From Bacteroidales bacterium (GTDB lineage: Bacteria > Bacteroidota > Bacteroidia > Bacteroidales > P3): a stretch of 64,000 nucleotides of DNA. Of the stretch, positions 20,801-28,375 are shown piece after piece (within the stretch, counting starts at the first letter, position 1; each line of letters opens with the position of its first letter). The position numbers were made by a program, and so were the translations under genes. The notes under the pieces are model-generated. The model was not told the origin of the DNA and ran no database searches. It worked only from the letters and a program-made list of their open reading frames with translations. The stretch lies in NCBI GenBank assembly GCA_017962615.1, contig JAGCUZ010000043.1, forward strand, positions 1 through 64,000. The letters run 5' to 3'.

Positions 20801-23800
20801 CGATATGTCGCCGTCAACGGCGGGGGTGCCGGTCACGTTGACCACCACCTGCTTCGTGGGTCCGACGCAGCCATAGTCCAGGAAGCCGAACTGCACGTCG
20901 GGACGTTTGTTCACGCGGCTCGGCGTCAAGGTCGACGAGGCGTCGCAGGGGTTGGTGTTGGCGTTCACGGCCACCACCATGGTATTGGTCGTAGTGGGTT
21001 GCGTGTAACGCGTCGTCACGCCTTGGCCCGACGTGGTGTTGGCCGTAGCCATCGAGTGGCACACCTGCACCAGTATGTTCGACGTGCCGTCCCAGTAGAA
21101 CGGCTGGGGGAATTCATGACGCTTCCAGCTGGTTGCATCGCTGCTTGTCAGCGTAATGTTAGTCGAACGGAAGCATTCGGTCATCGCCGTCGTGTTCCAT
21201 GCGTTCGAGGCGAACGACGTGGTTACCGACGGTATCTGGGCCAGCGATATCGTGTAGTTGTCGAATGTAATACTGCTGCCGCCGGCGTTAACGTTCTCAA
21301 CATAGAATGCCAGCGATTTGATGGGACCAGCGCCGTGTCCGGCAGCTATCAGCTCGGCGGCGGTGATAATAAACTGCTCGCGGGCGTATTTCTGCTTGGC
21401 GTAATAGGGCGACGTGTTGTCGGTCACCGCTGCTATCGTGGCAAGGGTGCCTATGTGCATGTCGTTGATGGTGGCCGCTATGCCGCCCACGTAGAACGTG
21501 TCGTTCAGGTACAGGTGGCCCGTGTTGTAACTCACGGCAGTGTCAATCACATTCATGTTCTTGTCGTACCACACTATGGTGTCGCGCACGGTGCCCGAGG
21601 GAGTAAGGGTAAGGTCGTTGCCGTAGTTCACGTTTTGCGGCGACGCCACGTTGGGCTGCGACGGAGTATACTTCGACAAGGTCGTAGTCGTCACCGTGTC
21701 GTTGTTCACATTGTAGTCGCCCGACAGGTGGTCGACCCATACCTTCACCACGTAGTTCACGTCGGCTGTGGCGGCTCTGAGGTTGGCCGGTGTCGAGAAG
21801 GTGTGGCGCACGCTGCCGCCGCTCGGCACTCCCGTGCTGATGCTCTCGTTGCCCACCTGCGTGCCGTTCACCGAGAAACGCAGACGGTAGGCAGGGCTCG
21901 TCTGCATACCGAAGTTGTTGACCGTAACGCTGATGGTCTCGTTGTCCAGACCGCAGCCGTTGGGCAGCACCAGCGAGTCGACGGTAAGGTCGACCGTAGG
22001 ACGGTTCGTCACCGTAAGCGTCACTGTCGACAAATCGCCTTCGCAGCCGTTGTCAGTGAAATACACGAGGTTGCTGTTGGTTGTGCCTATAGTCATCGGG
22101 TGCGTTGCGTCGGCCACTTGCCAGTACTGCGCCGAGTTCGACGGCGTGGCGCTGGGGTTGCCCGGCAGCGCGAGGCGGTAGGCTCCCGCCGAGCCGTTGA
22201 CCATGGCAACGCCGTTGCCGCTCCATGCTGCGGCGGGCACGCGGGCCGAAGTCCAGCCCGACTGGGTGTTGCCGCTGTTGAAAGCCACGGCGTCGGCCAC
22301 GCCCAAGCCGTCGCGGTACAGCACTCCGAAGTTGCCGTTCCAATTGGCGCTCTTTGTCACTCCCGCGCCGAAGGTGACCAACGAGTCGGGCGTGGTGATA
22401 CCGGCACGGTACTGCACCACCACCGACTGCCCGGGTTGTATGACCAGATGCGGCATCACCGTCACCTGCGCCACTTGGCCTACCAGCTGCAGTGTGTCGC
22501 CCTCTATGTCGGCGGGATAGTCACCAACGTTTATCAGCTCCACGGCCATCGTGGTGTTGGTGTTCATCCATGTAGGCATTGGCGTTGTCACGCCAGTGCC
22601 CGTTCGGTTGAACTGCACCTCGGCAATCTTTATCATCGCCATGTCGCGCTTCTGGCGTATCCAGAAAGTGGTGTCGTCGTACAGCACCGGCGTGGTGTAG
22701 CTGTTGCCGCGGTAGAACGGCGTCGTGGCCGCAGGCGACGAATACCAGTACACCGTCGACGGGCTGCGCCGTCCGCTGGTGTAAATATGCGGGTACCACG
22801 AGGTCAGGCCGCCGGTGATGTTCACCGTGGCGCTTGTGCCGTAGTTAACGTTCTGGTTCACCGGCGTGAGGGCTGTGGCGTGATAGTGTGCCGTAACGGG
22901 GAAGCTCACGGTGTCGTTGGCCTCGTTGGGGTCGAGGGCCGACACTGTCCAGAAATAGAACATATATGTGCTGTCGTAGGTACCGTTCACGGGGAACTGC
23001 ACCTGGTTGGGTGCGGTCACTATTATGGTGTCGCCTGCCGGCACCGTGCGGTTGATGGTTATCGTGCCCGAGTTGGTGGGCGACAGGGTGCCGCGTCCGT
23101 TGCGCGAGTAGTACACCGTCAGCGTGCCCGACGTGCCGGGCTCGAAGTTCTGCGTACCTCTGTTCCTCACGGCAAAGCGCAGCGGAGCCGACGAAGGCAC
23201 GTTGCAGTAGTCGCTCAGCGGCTCTATCAGTGCCGACACCTCGAAGTCGTAGCGCAGCGCCACGAACTCGAAGGCGCCTATGCACGGCGCCGTGGTGTGG
23301 CGCTCGGTGCCGAACAGGTCGTCGGTCACACCGCTCACCGGCGTGCCGTGGTTCTTCACTATGTCGTCGTACGAGCGCAGGTCGGTAGGCGTGGCGCTGA
23401 GGAAGTGCGGGTCGCCCGAGAGCGACGTGCGGTCGCCCGAGAATATCGAGTTCCAGTCGGCCAGCGTGGCGCAGCCCGTGCCGCTGTAGCGGTTCATGGT
23501 GCTGCTCGTGCTGTAATATATATTGTAACCTATATTATTGGAAGCGCCCGCCGTTGTGTTGGGCGTATAGTTCAACGCAAAGTTGTTCCGGTCGTAGCAT
23601 GTCACCACGTTGTTGTAGAAGTCGCAGTGGTTCACCAACGCACCGCCAAACGACACTGCCGCTATGCCGTTGCGGCTGGGTGCCACCAGCTTCACCGAGT
23701 TGTACACCACCTTCACGTACTGCGCCGATATCACGTTCATCGGTATCGTCAGCAGGTTGCTGCGGCCGTTGTCCTCGCACACGATCATGTTGTTGGCTAT

Positions 23801-26566
23801 TATCGCCGAGCCCGACATCATGCCCGTCACGCCGGTAACACCGAGGCAGCCGGCGCCGTTGGTCGAGTAGAAGCGGTTGCGAGTCACCTTAAGCCTTGCA
23901 CCCGAGCAGTCCTGCAGCAATATTATATAGCTTGTGTTGGTGCTCACGTCGTTCATCGTGTTGCTGTCAATCACCACGTTGTACTGGTTACGCACCTGCA
24001 TGGCCGAGTTCACCTGGTTGATGAATGTCGAGCCGAACACGTAGTTGCCTATGGCCGGGTTGTCCGACGCCGGACCCACAATGCTCACGCCCAGGCCACC
24101 CTGATAGAACGTGCAGCCCGTCACGCGCAGCGAGTCGGCTCCCGACGAGTAGAGCGACACCGAGCTCTGCGGCGACACGCTGTCGAGGAAGTAGCAGTTG
24201 TCGAAGCGCACGTCGACGCTGTTGCGGTTCATGCCCACCAGGTACGACATCGTGTTGGGTGTGCCCGAAGGATGTATGAAGCGGATGTTCTTGAAACGTA
24301 TATGCGCCACCTTCTGAAGGTCGACCAGCGAAGTCTCGTTGCCCCGCGCAACGAAGCGCACCGAGTTGTCGCTCCCGTCGAGCGACTCAAACTGTATGTA
24401 GTTGCGTGTCGACAAGCCTGCTATTCTCGGGAACACGCTGGCGGGGTAGTTGCCCGGCGCGAGCTTCACCGTGAGGGGGCCGTTCACACCGCACTGGCTC
24501 AGTGCGTAAAGCATGTGCTCAAGCGTGTCGTAGTCGCCGTTGGTGCCACCCACCTGCCTCTGCCCGCTGATGGGGCCTGCGCAGGCTATGAAGCGGCTCT
24601 TCAGCGTGTCGTTCAGCGGCTCGTGGTCGCGGTAGCGCTGGCCGCCGCTCGTCACCGTGTCGTCGACCCATGCCGTTATGATGTGGTAGCCGGCGGTATA
24701 GTTCTGGTGCGTGTAAAGCGTCACGTTGGTTGTGGCATTGGCCGCCAGCGTGCCCGACCAGTCGTAGTAGCGCGCCGCGGTGTTGTCAATCTGGTACCAC
24801 AGGCGCACATTGCTCAGCGGCATGGCGCCGTAGTTCTTCAGCGTAACCGTCACGCTGTTCTCGGCCAGGGCCGTGCCCGGCGTGCTGTCGTTGGGCGTTA
24901 TGAAGCCGCTCACACCGCAGTCGTGCAGCAGCGGCAGGTTGGCATGAGAGTTGAAGGCGAAGTTGGGTAGCAGGTTTGTGTCGTACACTGCCGCCGACGG
25001 GCCGTACATCTGCGCCGATCCGGCGTCGAAGGGGTTGAAGCCCCATGTGGCATCGTAGTTCGCGTACAGCGTTTTATTTTGGTTGCCTATGCGCAATGCC
25101 TCCACCGCTATGGCCGGAGGGTTGGTGGCCGAGGTGTTCTCGGGAGTCTGGTTCGACGAGAACATTATCAGCAGCGACTCGCCCGCGTAGAAGAACGTGT
25201 CCTGGAAGTTGAGGGTCATATACGACCCGCTCGCCGTGTTGAGGGTCAGGGCGTCGTCGTACACCACCTTCATGTCGTCGCCGTAGAAGTTCGAGCCCTG
25301 GGTGAACTCGGCATCCACGTTGCGCATCTTTATCTGGAAGCGGCTTATTGTGGCCCGCGCCGTAGTACCCACTTTGAACGTCAGGCCCGTCATGGCACCC
25401 GGGCCGTAACCTCGCCACCGTAAATTCCCTTTCAGATAAAACATCTGCGACCGGTTGTCGCCTTCGTGCGGGAAGGGGAAGAGGGTCTGGGTCGGCCATG
25501 AGCCGACTTCAAACGGCTCGTTGCACTCCGAGCCTCGCACGTTGCGGTATCGCTCCCACGCCCCGTCGGCCATCGGGAACGTCGCGGCATTGTGGTTGGT
25601 GGTGGCGTCTTTCACCACCACGCGGTAGTACACCATCGTGTCGTATCCGCAGAACGGTATATAACCGCGGTAAAGGTTCTGCGAGCCCTGCACCGCGCGG
25701 AAAGGCGTGCGCCTGATGTCACCGTAGTTGCCGTAGCGGTACAAGATGTACATCGAGTCGGCACTCAAGCCCTGCTGCACAGTCGTCGTGGCTACGCCGT
25801 CGATGCGCGTGCCGCGACTCGTGGGATATTTCACCAGATCGGGATAGCTCACCATGGTAAGAATCGGCACCGCCATCGACATTGGGCTGACCTTCACCGT
25901 TATACCGTCGATATACCAGCCGTTGTCGTTTGCCGTGCCGGTGCTTCGTGCATTGAGCGTGAAGCGCACCTGCAGTTTTCTGTTGACGAGAGGCACACCC
26001 TGAAACAGGTTGTTGAGGTTGAAACGCTCGCCTTTCCATGCATTCGACGGGTAGCTGCTGCTGTTTCCCGTAAGTGTTCCCCACAAATCATACGACCTGT
26101 TCGAGAAAGAGCTCGTACCGGCATAGTCGCTCGAGCCGCCGCCCCATGCACGGTCGTAGTAGCTGCCGCTGAGTCGCACCCAGCCGGTCTCAGGCTGGTC
26201 GGGGCGCTTCACCTCAACCACACCCACCTCCGATGCCGAACGGCACTCCAAGGGGTTGGTGGAGTTCACATGCATGAACGACAGCACAAAATACGAATAG
26301 CTGCTGTTCTCGGTAAAGTCTATCGTGTCGAGCATCACCACAGACGCCGCCGCGCCGTGCTGCATAAACAGCACATTGCTGCCGCTTGGCGCGCTTGGCA
26401 TGCTCACAGCCGAAGCCGTGCCGCCTATACAGCGGTAGCCGTAAGTTTCGCCAGGTTCAAAACTCTGTTCGTACTTCGTCGTTATCTGACCCTGCGCCGA
26501 AAACGACGCCATCAACAAAAATAGCCCGAAAACAAGCGAGTTTCTTTTTATGCTTATTCTATTCAT
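14816..26566 (-). CDS. Giant T9SS surface protein with beta-helix, CARDB-like and GEVED domains
   Basis: 3916 residues in one intact frame. Rough order: signal peptide (1-27, ending SAQGQ); anchor-J/MAM-like N-terminal domain (30-245); CARDB-like domain (545-660); right-handed beta-helix (665-1095); CARDB and Ig-like domains; lamin-tail-like domain (1312-1470); further CARDB-like domains; second beta-helix beginning AGVYTIGASGNYSNF (2028-2478); more CARDB-like units; GEVED domain (2933-3085, with DYNRDGVFD); a MAM-like domain (3202-3378); two CARDB-like units; and a T9SS type A sorting domain (3830-3916, NYPNPYEHST to RKMVYAR). The expected location is the cell surface. Beta-helices often bind or cleave polysaccharide, but no catalytic residues can be assigned, so function is open. 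It has its own -7 box at 26643-26650, and its 3' end overlaps tilS by 11 bases. Confidence 0.88.
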   Translation of the reverse strand: MNRISIKRNSLVFGLFLLMASFSAQGQITTKYEQSFEPGETYGYRCIGGTASAVSMPSAPSGSNVLFMQHGAAASVVMLDTIDFTENSSYSYFVLSFMHVNSTNPLECRSASEVGVVEVKRPDQPETGWVRLSGSYYDRAWGGGSSDYAGTSSFSNRSYDLWGTLTGNSSSYPSNAWKGERFNLNNLFQGVPLVNRKLQVRFTLNARSTGTANDNGWYIDGITVKVSPMSMAVPILTMVSYPDLVKYPTSRGTRIDGVATTTVQQGLSADSMYILYRYGNYGDIRRTPFRAVQGSQNLYRGYIPFCGYDTMVYYRVVVKDATTNHNAATFPMADGAWERYRNVRGSECNEPFEVGSWPTQTLFPFPHEGDNRSQMFYLKGNLRWRGYGPGAMTGLTFKVGTTARATISRFQIKMRNVDAEFTQGSNFYGDDMKVVYDDALTLNTASGSYMTLNFQDTFFYAGESLLIMFSSNQTPENTSATNPPAIAVEALRIGNQNKTLYANYDATWGFNPFDAGSAQMYGPSAAVYDTNLLPNFAFNSHANLPLLHDCGVSGFITPNDSTPGTALAENSVTVTLKNYGAMPLSNVRLWYQIDNTAARYYDWSGTLAANATTNVTLYTHQNYTAGYHIITAWVDDTVTSGGQRYRDHEPLNDTLKSRFIACAGPISGQRQVGGTNGDYDTLEHMLYALSQCGVNGPLTVKLAPGNYPASVFPRIAGLSTRNYIQFESLDGSDNSVRFVARGNETSLVDLQKVAHIRFKNIRFIHPSGTPNTMSYLVGMNRNSVDVRFDNCYFLDSVSPQSSVSLYSSGADSLRVTGCTFYQGGLGVSIVGPASDNPAIGNYVFGSTFINQVNSAMQVRNQYNVVIDSNTMNDVSTNTSYIILLQDCSGARLKVTRNRFYSTNGAGCLGVTGVTGMMSGSAIIANNMIVCEDNGRSNLLTIPMNVISAQYVKVVYNSVKLVAPSRNGIAAVSFGGALVNHCDFYNNVVTCYDRNNFALNYTPNTTAGASNNIGYNIYYSTSSTMNRYSGTGCATLADWNSIFSGDRTSLSGDPHFLSATPTDLRSYDDIVKNHGTPVSGVTDDLFGTERHTTAPCIGAFEFVALRYDFEVSALIEPLSDYCNVPSSAPLRFAVRNRGTQNFEPGTSGTLTVYYSRNGRGTLSPTNSGTITINRTVPAGDTIIVTAPNQVQFPVNGTYDSTYMFYFWTVSALDPNEANDTVSFPVTAHYHATALTPVNQNVNYGTSATVNITGGLTSWYPHIYTSGRRSPSTVYWYSSPAATTPFYRGNSYTTPVLYDDTTFWIRQKRDMAMIKIAEVQFNRTGTGVTTPMPTWMNTNTTMAVELINVGDYPADIEGDTLQLVGQVAQVTVMPHLVIQPGQSVVVQYRAGITTPDSLVTFGAGVTKSANWNGNFGVLYRDGLGVADAVAFNSGNTQSGWTSARVPAAAWSGNGVAMVNGSAGAYRLALPGNPSATPSNSAQYWQVADATHPMTIGTTNSNLVYFTDNGCEGDLSTVTLTVTNRPTVDLTVDSLVLPNGCGLDNETISVTVNNFGMQTSPAYRLRFSVNGTQVGNESISTGVPSGGSVRHTFSTPANLRAATADVNYVVKVWVDHLSGDYNVNNDTVTTTTLSKYTPSQPNVASPQNVNYGNDLTLTPSGTVRDTIVWYDKNMNVIDTAVSYNTGHLYLNDTFYVGGIAATINDMHIGTLATIAAVTDNTSPYYAKQKYAREQFIITAAELIAAGHGAGPIKSLAFYVENVNAGGSSITFDNYTISLAQIPSVTTSFASNAWNTTAMTECFRSTNITLTSSDATSWKRHEFPQPFYWDGTSNILVQVCHSMATANTTSGQGVTTRYTQPTTTNTMVVAVNANTNPCDASSTLTPSRVNKRPDVQFGFLDYGCVGPTKQVVVNVTGTPAVDGDISWPAGSDTAVYTSCSAIPLTATLTNNGTNAVTSYTLNCWIDGVQQNTISNTTNLSRSQSTSVTLASMRFTPGRHTIKAILTVPGDQQHTNDTIERTINVRFCAGVYTIGASGNYSNFTTAIDTLNHAGVAGPVVFNVQAGTYNEQIELGWVDGVSTNNTVTFRSANNDSTSVVLRYAPTDAAGNYVMSLNGAAYYNFQSITFYSASTATAPANMFSNVVKIDNSEHITFRNCLIKVKPSLYFANANPQQQVNACGVVVGDDVTYLTFENNSFDSAYYAVRSNIVVEGSSHHITFTNNEIRHFWVMGIQLRRASNVTIIGNIIQSGLTVSGKPLHGIYLAQHSGCADIESNKIILVDNASGGKRGIYMSQCNATSNVRSKLYNNMVSVSGAGVASLVSSAIWIDSSTFVNVYFNTTYLYAGANANTTRSFSVALPSSDVQVLNNIFSNFSCGYSYYVQSAANVSTTNYNNYYSSTPASGAGKFAYWGADNVDLAALRSANGQDPNSMEIRPYFINESDLHLAVGSFVELGQYNGDVQYDIDGNIRPQIPGPTIGAHEFARATHDLSFLEVREPYMPANINNPIHIESDSVRVIVMIYNNGTAIENNVPWYAEVVGCSACTSSVKTISQIASSSSCIDTVMIPTILGVMDTQLVRLHMQLDTQDITFDTLIFLAPAYNLRAQTTSVSGGCNLVAAPVQITVRNEGKKAFPVNIPITIGYEATLTTNGVTVPNLPQTHVEQYTLTQPLMPNATETFTFFTPVDIYPHGVDQNITVRMRSWASYIYDLHEENDTTNLTGNINSYYRPQAPVVNDMTIPYSTWDTIHATQANNLAILWFDDSTQTHFYTHSNVALSWRWKTPQLFQNATYYLASRTAQNCTSYFSPVTVRVAASVDYDAAVKSVLAPYNKVYMVDDTVKVSIINYGLQPFSNIPVTYQLRRAGNPTPLQTVTETCPMTVQPGDTVVYTFDSLLQLPNAISAAASYTIKAWTSLPNEMTPMNDTMMTDYEFSTLAQTTYCAPTLQNSDGMDITRVSYSTLDNSIRAGGYKYVNFGDIAALDPGVPALKVTRGTVDTLTVEFENSLNSADDTTSGYLTVFVDYNRDGVFDNTEIITHSRVIALHPYHYLYTVPNNALYGYMRMRVVLQEFASAPASGCPTFSSGHVQDYLLYVEGNPKPLDLAIGRIVAPRSAIFSTDSHAVSFMLVNNGSQPVTSADIYYKYVDGDPGPSDFGSKTWQGNLQPGHSTLVTLDTHSFSRGTTDMCIYLRDLADADTTNDSTWYQYHLFETVTLILYDDFEGRDRWYAPRGYNRYTENYWERGEPHKSTINSAVSGTKVWATSINSTITPGNRGNVSLLYSPIIDISQIRPDTLVFWIKKSIGSNSALTLEYTNWQGNWEVLGSSSDTLWYDDNDGFTGSSSRYIVRKLSTDGYTFPSHMQFRFVFRSQIGASACDGVAIDDFKVGRARRAVDVGVTNIIQPTRPQLGQVISPRVSIHNYGYDTLHSVTLCYTHYGANLPKYGTFTGTLPPDGSVTYTFSTPFTVTSEFPDTFEICAFTKMSADWYWDNDSTCKSFTLTPLDDDISLVEFLTPTDRVVGGDSITVTVRMRNFGQNPISSTQVSYIFNGGRTVTETVNFSNLLGRSLSSMEYYNYTFRTKAKTSMGSMSIKAFTAMQGDMYLHNDTITKRISGIGAITDLKAHEIVIDGNNNVELVIANVGARGANNFMVGYWYNNDPTTAVVETHYRAEPLAALNNGYHVFGTRLSGSADRSTVKAFVHIDGDNDNSNDTTNVIASQYVDIKAIKVQLEENRGDNCRARIQIQNMGNMICTKQINLQAIINGVTLSATTQVRGTIRQIEPGRTYFIELGGTVSKSSSRSYQGTGYVNVNGDSNRENDQTSVIEVVNLFEDIPAVQGGVTPVLEQNYPNPYEHSTRIDFYTPEAGSVRFFVVDDMGRMVYQQTKHYNAGNHSIDFADPKLSAGVYYYGIECNGQRLMRKMVYAR

Positions 26567-26642
26567 ATTTTATTTATTTTCAATATAATACCTACACATT
26601 CCCCACGTTTTTTCACTCCAAAAAAGCGCAGAAATGAATGTA

Positions 26643-26650
26643 CAAAGATA
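26643..26650 (-). promoter_or_regulatory. Promoter -7 box for the giant surface protein
   Basis: Minus strand TATCTTTG followed by TA, matching TAnnTTTG, about 75 bases before the ATG at 26566. The C-run block and phased A-tracts lie 60-300 bases further upstream. Confidence 0.65.
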
Positions 26651-26709
26651 CGAATTTTTTTTATTCCGCACGCATTCCGTCGCACTTTTTATAATTTTTA
26701 TAATAAACG

Positions 26710-26741
26710 CCCCTCTCCCACCCTCCCCCGAAACCCATCCC
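26710..26741 (-). other. C-run cluster (G-rich on the minus strand)
   Basis: Six runs of three to five C (26710-26713, 26717-26719, 26721-26723, 26725-26729, 26734-26736, 26739-26741), hence a G-quadruplex candidate on the minus strand, which is the sense strand of the giant gene. It mirrors the G-run cluster at 59-144. Confidence 0.5.
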
Positions 26742-26742
26742 G

Positions 26743-26944
26743 AAAACATCAAAATCCAATCCCGAAAACACCCGAAAACCATCTCGAAAATATCCCAAAA
26801 ATGTCTCAAAGTTGTCTCGAAAACGTCTCAAAGTCGTCTCAAAAACGTCTCAAAGTTTTTTCAAAAACATCTCGAAAACGTCCAAAAATTGTCTCAAAAA
26901 CGTCCCGAAAATATTCCGAAAATATTTCGAAAAACGCCCAAAAA
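26743..26944. repeat. Phased A-tract array (predicted curved DNA)
   Basis: From 26765 to 26944 seventeen runs of three to five A start at 26765, 26775, 26787, 26797, 26808, 26820, 26830, 26841, 26852, 26863, 26875, 26884, 26896, 26908, 26919, 26930 and 26940, a mean spacing of 10.9 bp. Two less regular A-runs precede it (26743, 26751). The linker is mostly CGTCTC or a variant. A-tracts spaced near the helical repeat are known to bend DNA. The 11-bp period is not a multiple of three, so the open frame across it is unlikely to be a gene. The array lies upstream of the giant-gene promoter. Confidence 0.75.
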
Positions 26945-26966
26945 TGACAAATTTTTCATAAATCGT

Positions 26967-27017
26967 AAGTATATAGTTGATAAGGAGTTGGTGGGACCAA
27001 CTCTTTACCATCTCCTT
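26967..27017. repeat. Hairpin containing the inverted partner of bases 1-26
   Basis: The left arm 26967-26992 is the reverse complement of bases 1-26 (24 of 26). Within this hairpin AAGGAGTTGGT (26982-26992), GGG, and ACCAACTCTTT (26996-27006) pair with one G-T. The sequence after it (27007-27017) again resembles the start of the window, so both arms belong to one repeat family. Confidence 0.6.
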
Positions 27018-27357
27018 ATGTACTTTATACCTACCCTTTGTCAGCTTTGGATGGTGGTGGGACGCACGGCACGATACTACGCTGCGCCGGTATCGTTTTA
27101 TGCAAATCGCGTACCTTCGGCACGCTGACATCAGCCTGTTGGTTTGAGGGCGCATGGCGCTGGCACGCATGTGATGCCTTGACGATACACGGCAGGCCGT
27201 CCCGGCAGGGACGGGACTTTGATTAACACGGTACAAGCCGTGCCGCAGGCTGCGAACGGAGTGAGCAAGGCGCAGTGCCGTGCAAAGGAAAACACATATA
27301 TGCGTGCCGACAGGTACGCGACAGCGGCACATGGGGCGGCTCGCGGTGCGGCCGGGC
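27018..27357. other. GC-rich intergenic stretch with small hairpins
   Basis: No supported gene. Base composition is much richer in GC than the flanks. A clear hairpin is CCGTCCC (27197-27203), GGCA, GGGACGG (27208-27214). Short motifs such as CGGTACAAGCCGTGCCG and variants of GTGCCG recur. It resembles the small structured intergenic repeats common in Bacteroidales, but I cannot name a family. It ends at the PIN-gene stop codon, so part may act as that operon's 3' end. Confidence 0.45.
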
Positions 27358-27768
27358 CTACAGGCTCCTGACTATGTTCAGGAATTCGGCGAGTGTGCGC
27401 ACGTCGACTTTAGGAAAGTCGTAATTCTGTAGCTCGCTGAAATGGCGGTCGTTGCTGACAATATATGTGGCACCTGCCGTGATGGCGCAGTCGACGAACT
27501 TGTTGTCGTCGGGGTCGGTCGTGATGAGGTTGAAGCGAAACGCTGGACTGATACGTTCAATGTTAGGTGTTTCTAACAACTCCTTAAGCACTGTGTTTGC
27601 GATGACATTATTATATCGTTTCGCCAGAATCTCGTGATATTCAAAAAGGATGTCGTTGGTTATGCACAGGACATACTTGCCTGCACGGAATGCCTGCCAG
27701 ATGTCATTGTTGTACGACCCTGGCATAATAATGTTGACGAGGCAGTTGGTGTCGAGGACTATTTTCAT
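27358..27768 (-). CDS. PIN-domain ribonuclease, probable type II toxin
   Basis: 136 residues, single PIN domain, the usual size of the PIN-family toxin group. Acidic residues that would bind Mg2+ in the active site are visible: D6 in VLDTN, E43 or E46, D93 in NKFVDCA and D107 in IVSNDRHF. PIN toxins cleave RNA, often tRNA or mRNA; the target here is unknown. The start ATG overlaps the upstream gene's stop by 4 bases, the typical antitoxin-first arrangement. No terminator is evident, but GC-rich hairpins lie just downstream. Confidence 0.85.
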   Translation of the reverse strand: MKIVLDTNCLVNIIMPGSYNNDIWQAFRAGKYVLCITNDILFEYHEILAKRYNNVIANTVLKELLETPNIERISPAFRFNLITTDPDDNKFVDCAITAGATYIVSNDRHFSELQNYDFPKVDVRTLAEFLNIVRSL

Positions 27769-27986
27769 CTGTTGTACGGTGTGCGCTCATGCTGGCAGGA
27801 CCAGTCATCCAACGTCTGTTGTGTGACATTGTTCTCTTTTTGGAACTGCAGCAGCAGGCGGTCAGTCTTTTGACGGTAGAACTGGAGCAGAATATCCTGC
27901 AACTCTTTCTGCTCTTGCTCGGTATCGACATACGACATCAGACTCAGGATGTTCAACTGTGCGGAATTTAACTGCGTTGCTTCCAT
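27765..27986 (-). CDS. Probable antitoxin paired with the PIN toxin
   Basis: 73 residues from the ATG at 27986. The frame is open 23 codons further upstream, but those codons lack the compositional character of the rest and the chosen start sits in AT-rich sequence just after a TATATTA box. The protein is mostly helical and charged (TEQEQKELQDILLQFYRQKTDRLL), ending ...HERTPYNR, with no recognisable DNA-binding motif. The 4-base overlap with the PIN gene and the size indicate the antitoxin. Family not certain. Confidence 0.7.
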   Translation of the reverse strand: MEATQLNSAQLNILSLMSYVDTEQEQKELQDILLQFYRQKTDRLLLQFQKENNVTQQTLDDWSCQHERTPYNR

Positions 27987-28210
27987 AATTACGTAATATA
28001 CCCTCGTTTTAAGTTTATGACAGGATAACGGCAATCGGCAATATTTATTGTGCATGGGTGGGATAGTACTACCAAATTGCAGCGGGTGGGCGAGGTAGAG
28101 GGGGTGGTGATAGTGTTAAATAAAGTTAAATTGCAGTTTTTTTTGAGGCTGGGTTGACGTTATTCGAAAAAAAGCGGTTATTATATAAGTGTAGACTATT
28201 GCTTAATTAA

Positions 28211-28372
28211 GAAACTGTTTAAATTTAATTCAATGTCTTTCTTGAAGCATCTGAACGGCATCTTTTCCTCCTTTTTTCAGTTACAATGGAACCCCATTGC
28301 GCCTTCAAAAAGAAGAAAAATCTGCTCGCCCATCTGCTTAATAAATCTCATCAATCAAATTTAAACAGTTTC
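28211..28372. mobile_element. 162-bp MITE-like element with terminal inverted repeats
   Basis: Left end GAAACTGTTTAAATTTAATT (28211-28230) and right end reading inward GAAACTGTTTAAATTTGATT match at 19 of 20. Both ends are flanked by TAA (28208-28210 and 28373-28375), which fits a 3-bp target duplication. The interior has no long reading frame, so this is a non-autonomous element. IS5-type insertion sequences make short TA-rich duplications, but the family assignment is inference. Confidence 0.75.
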
Positions 28373-28375
28373 TAA

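Noticed and set aside
19901..24970. Long plus-strand reading frame (1689 codons) opposite the giant surface-protein gene
   Set aside because: It is the shadow of a GC-biased coding strand. The minus-strand gene has a signal peptide, beta-helix and sorting domains, while the antisense translation is Val/Arg/His-rich without domains.
26634..27128. Plus-strand frame of 164 codons over the A-tract array
   Set aside because: The Ser/Lys-rich repeats come from an 11-bp DNA period, no start signal is present and the frame runs through a hairpin and GC-rich repeat.
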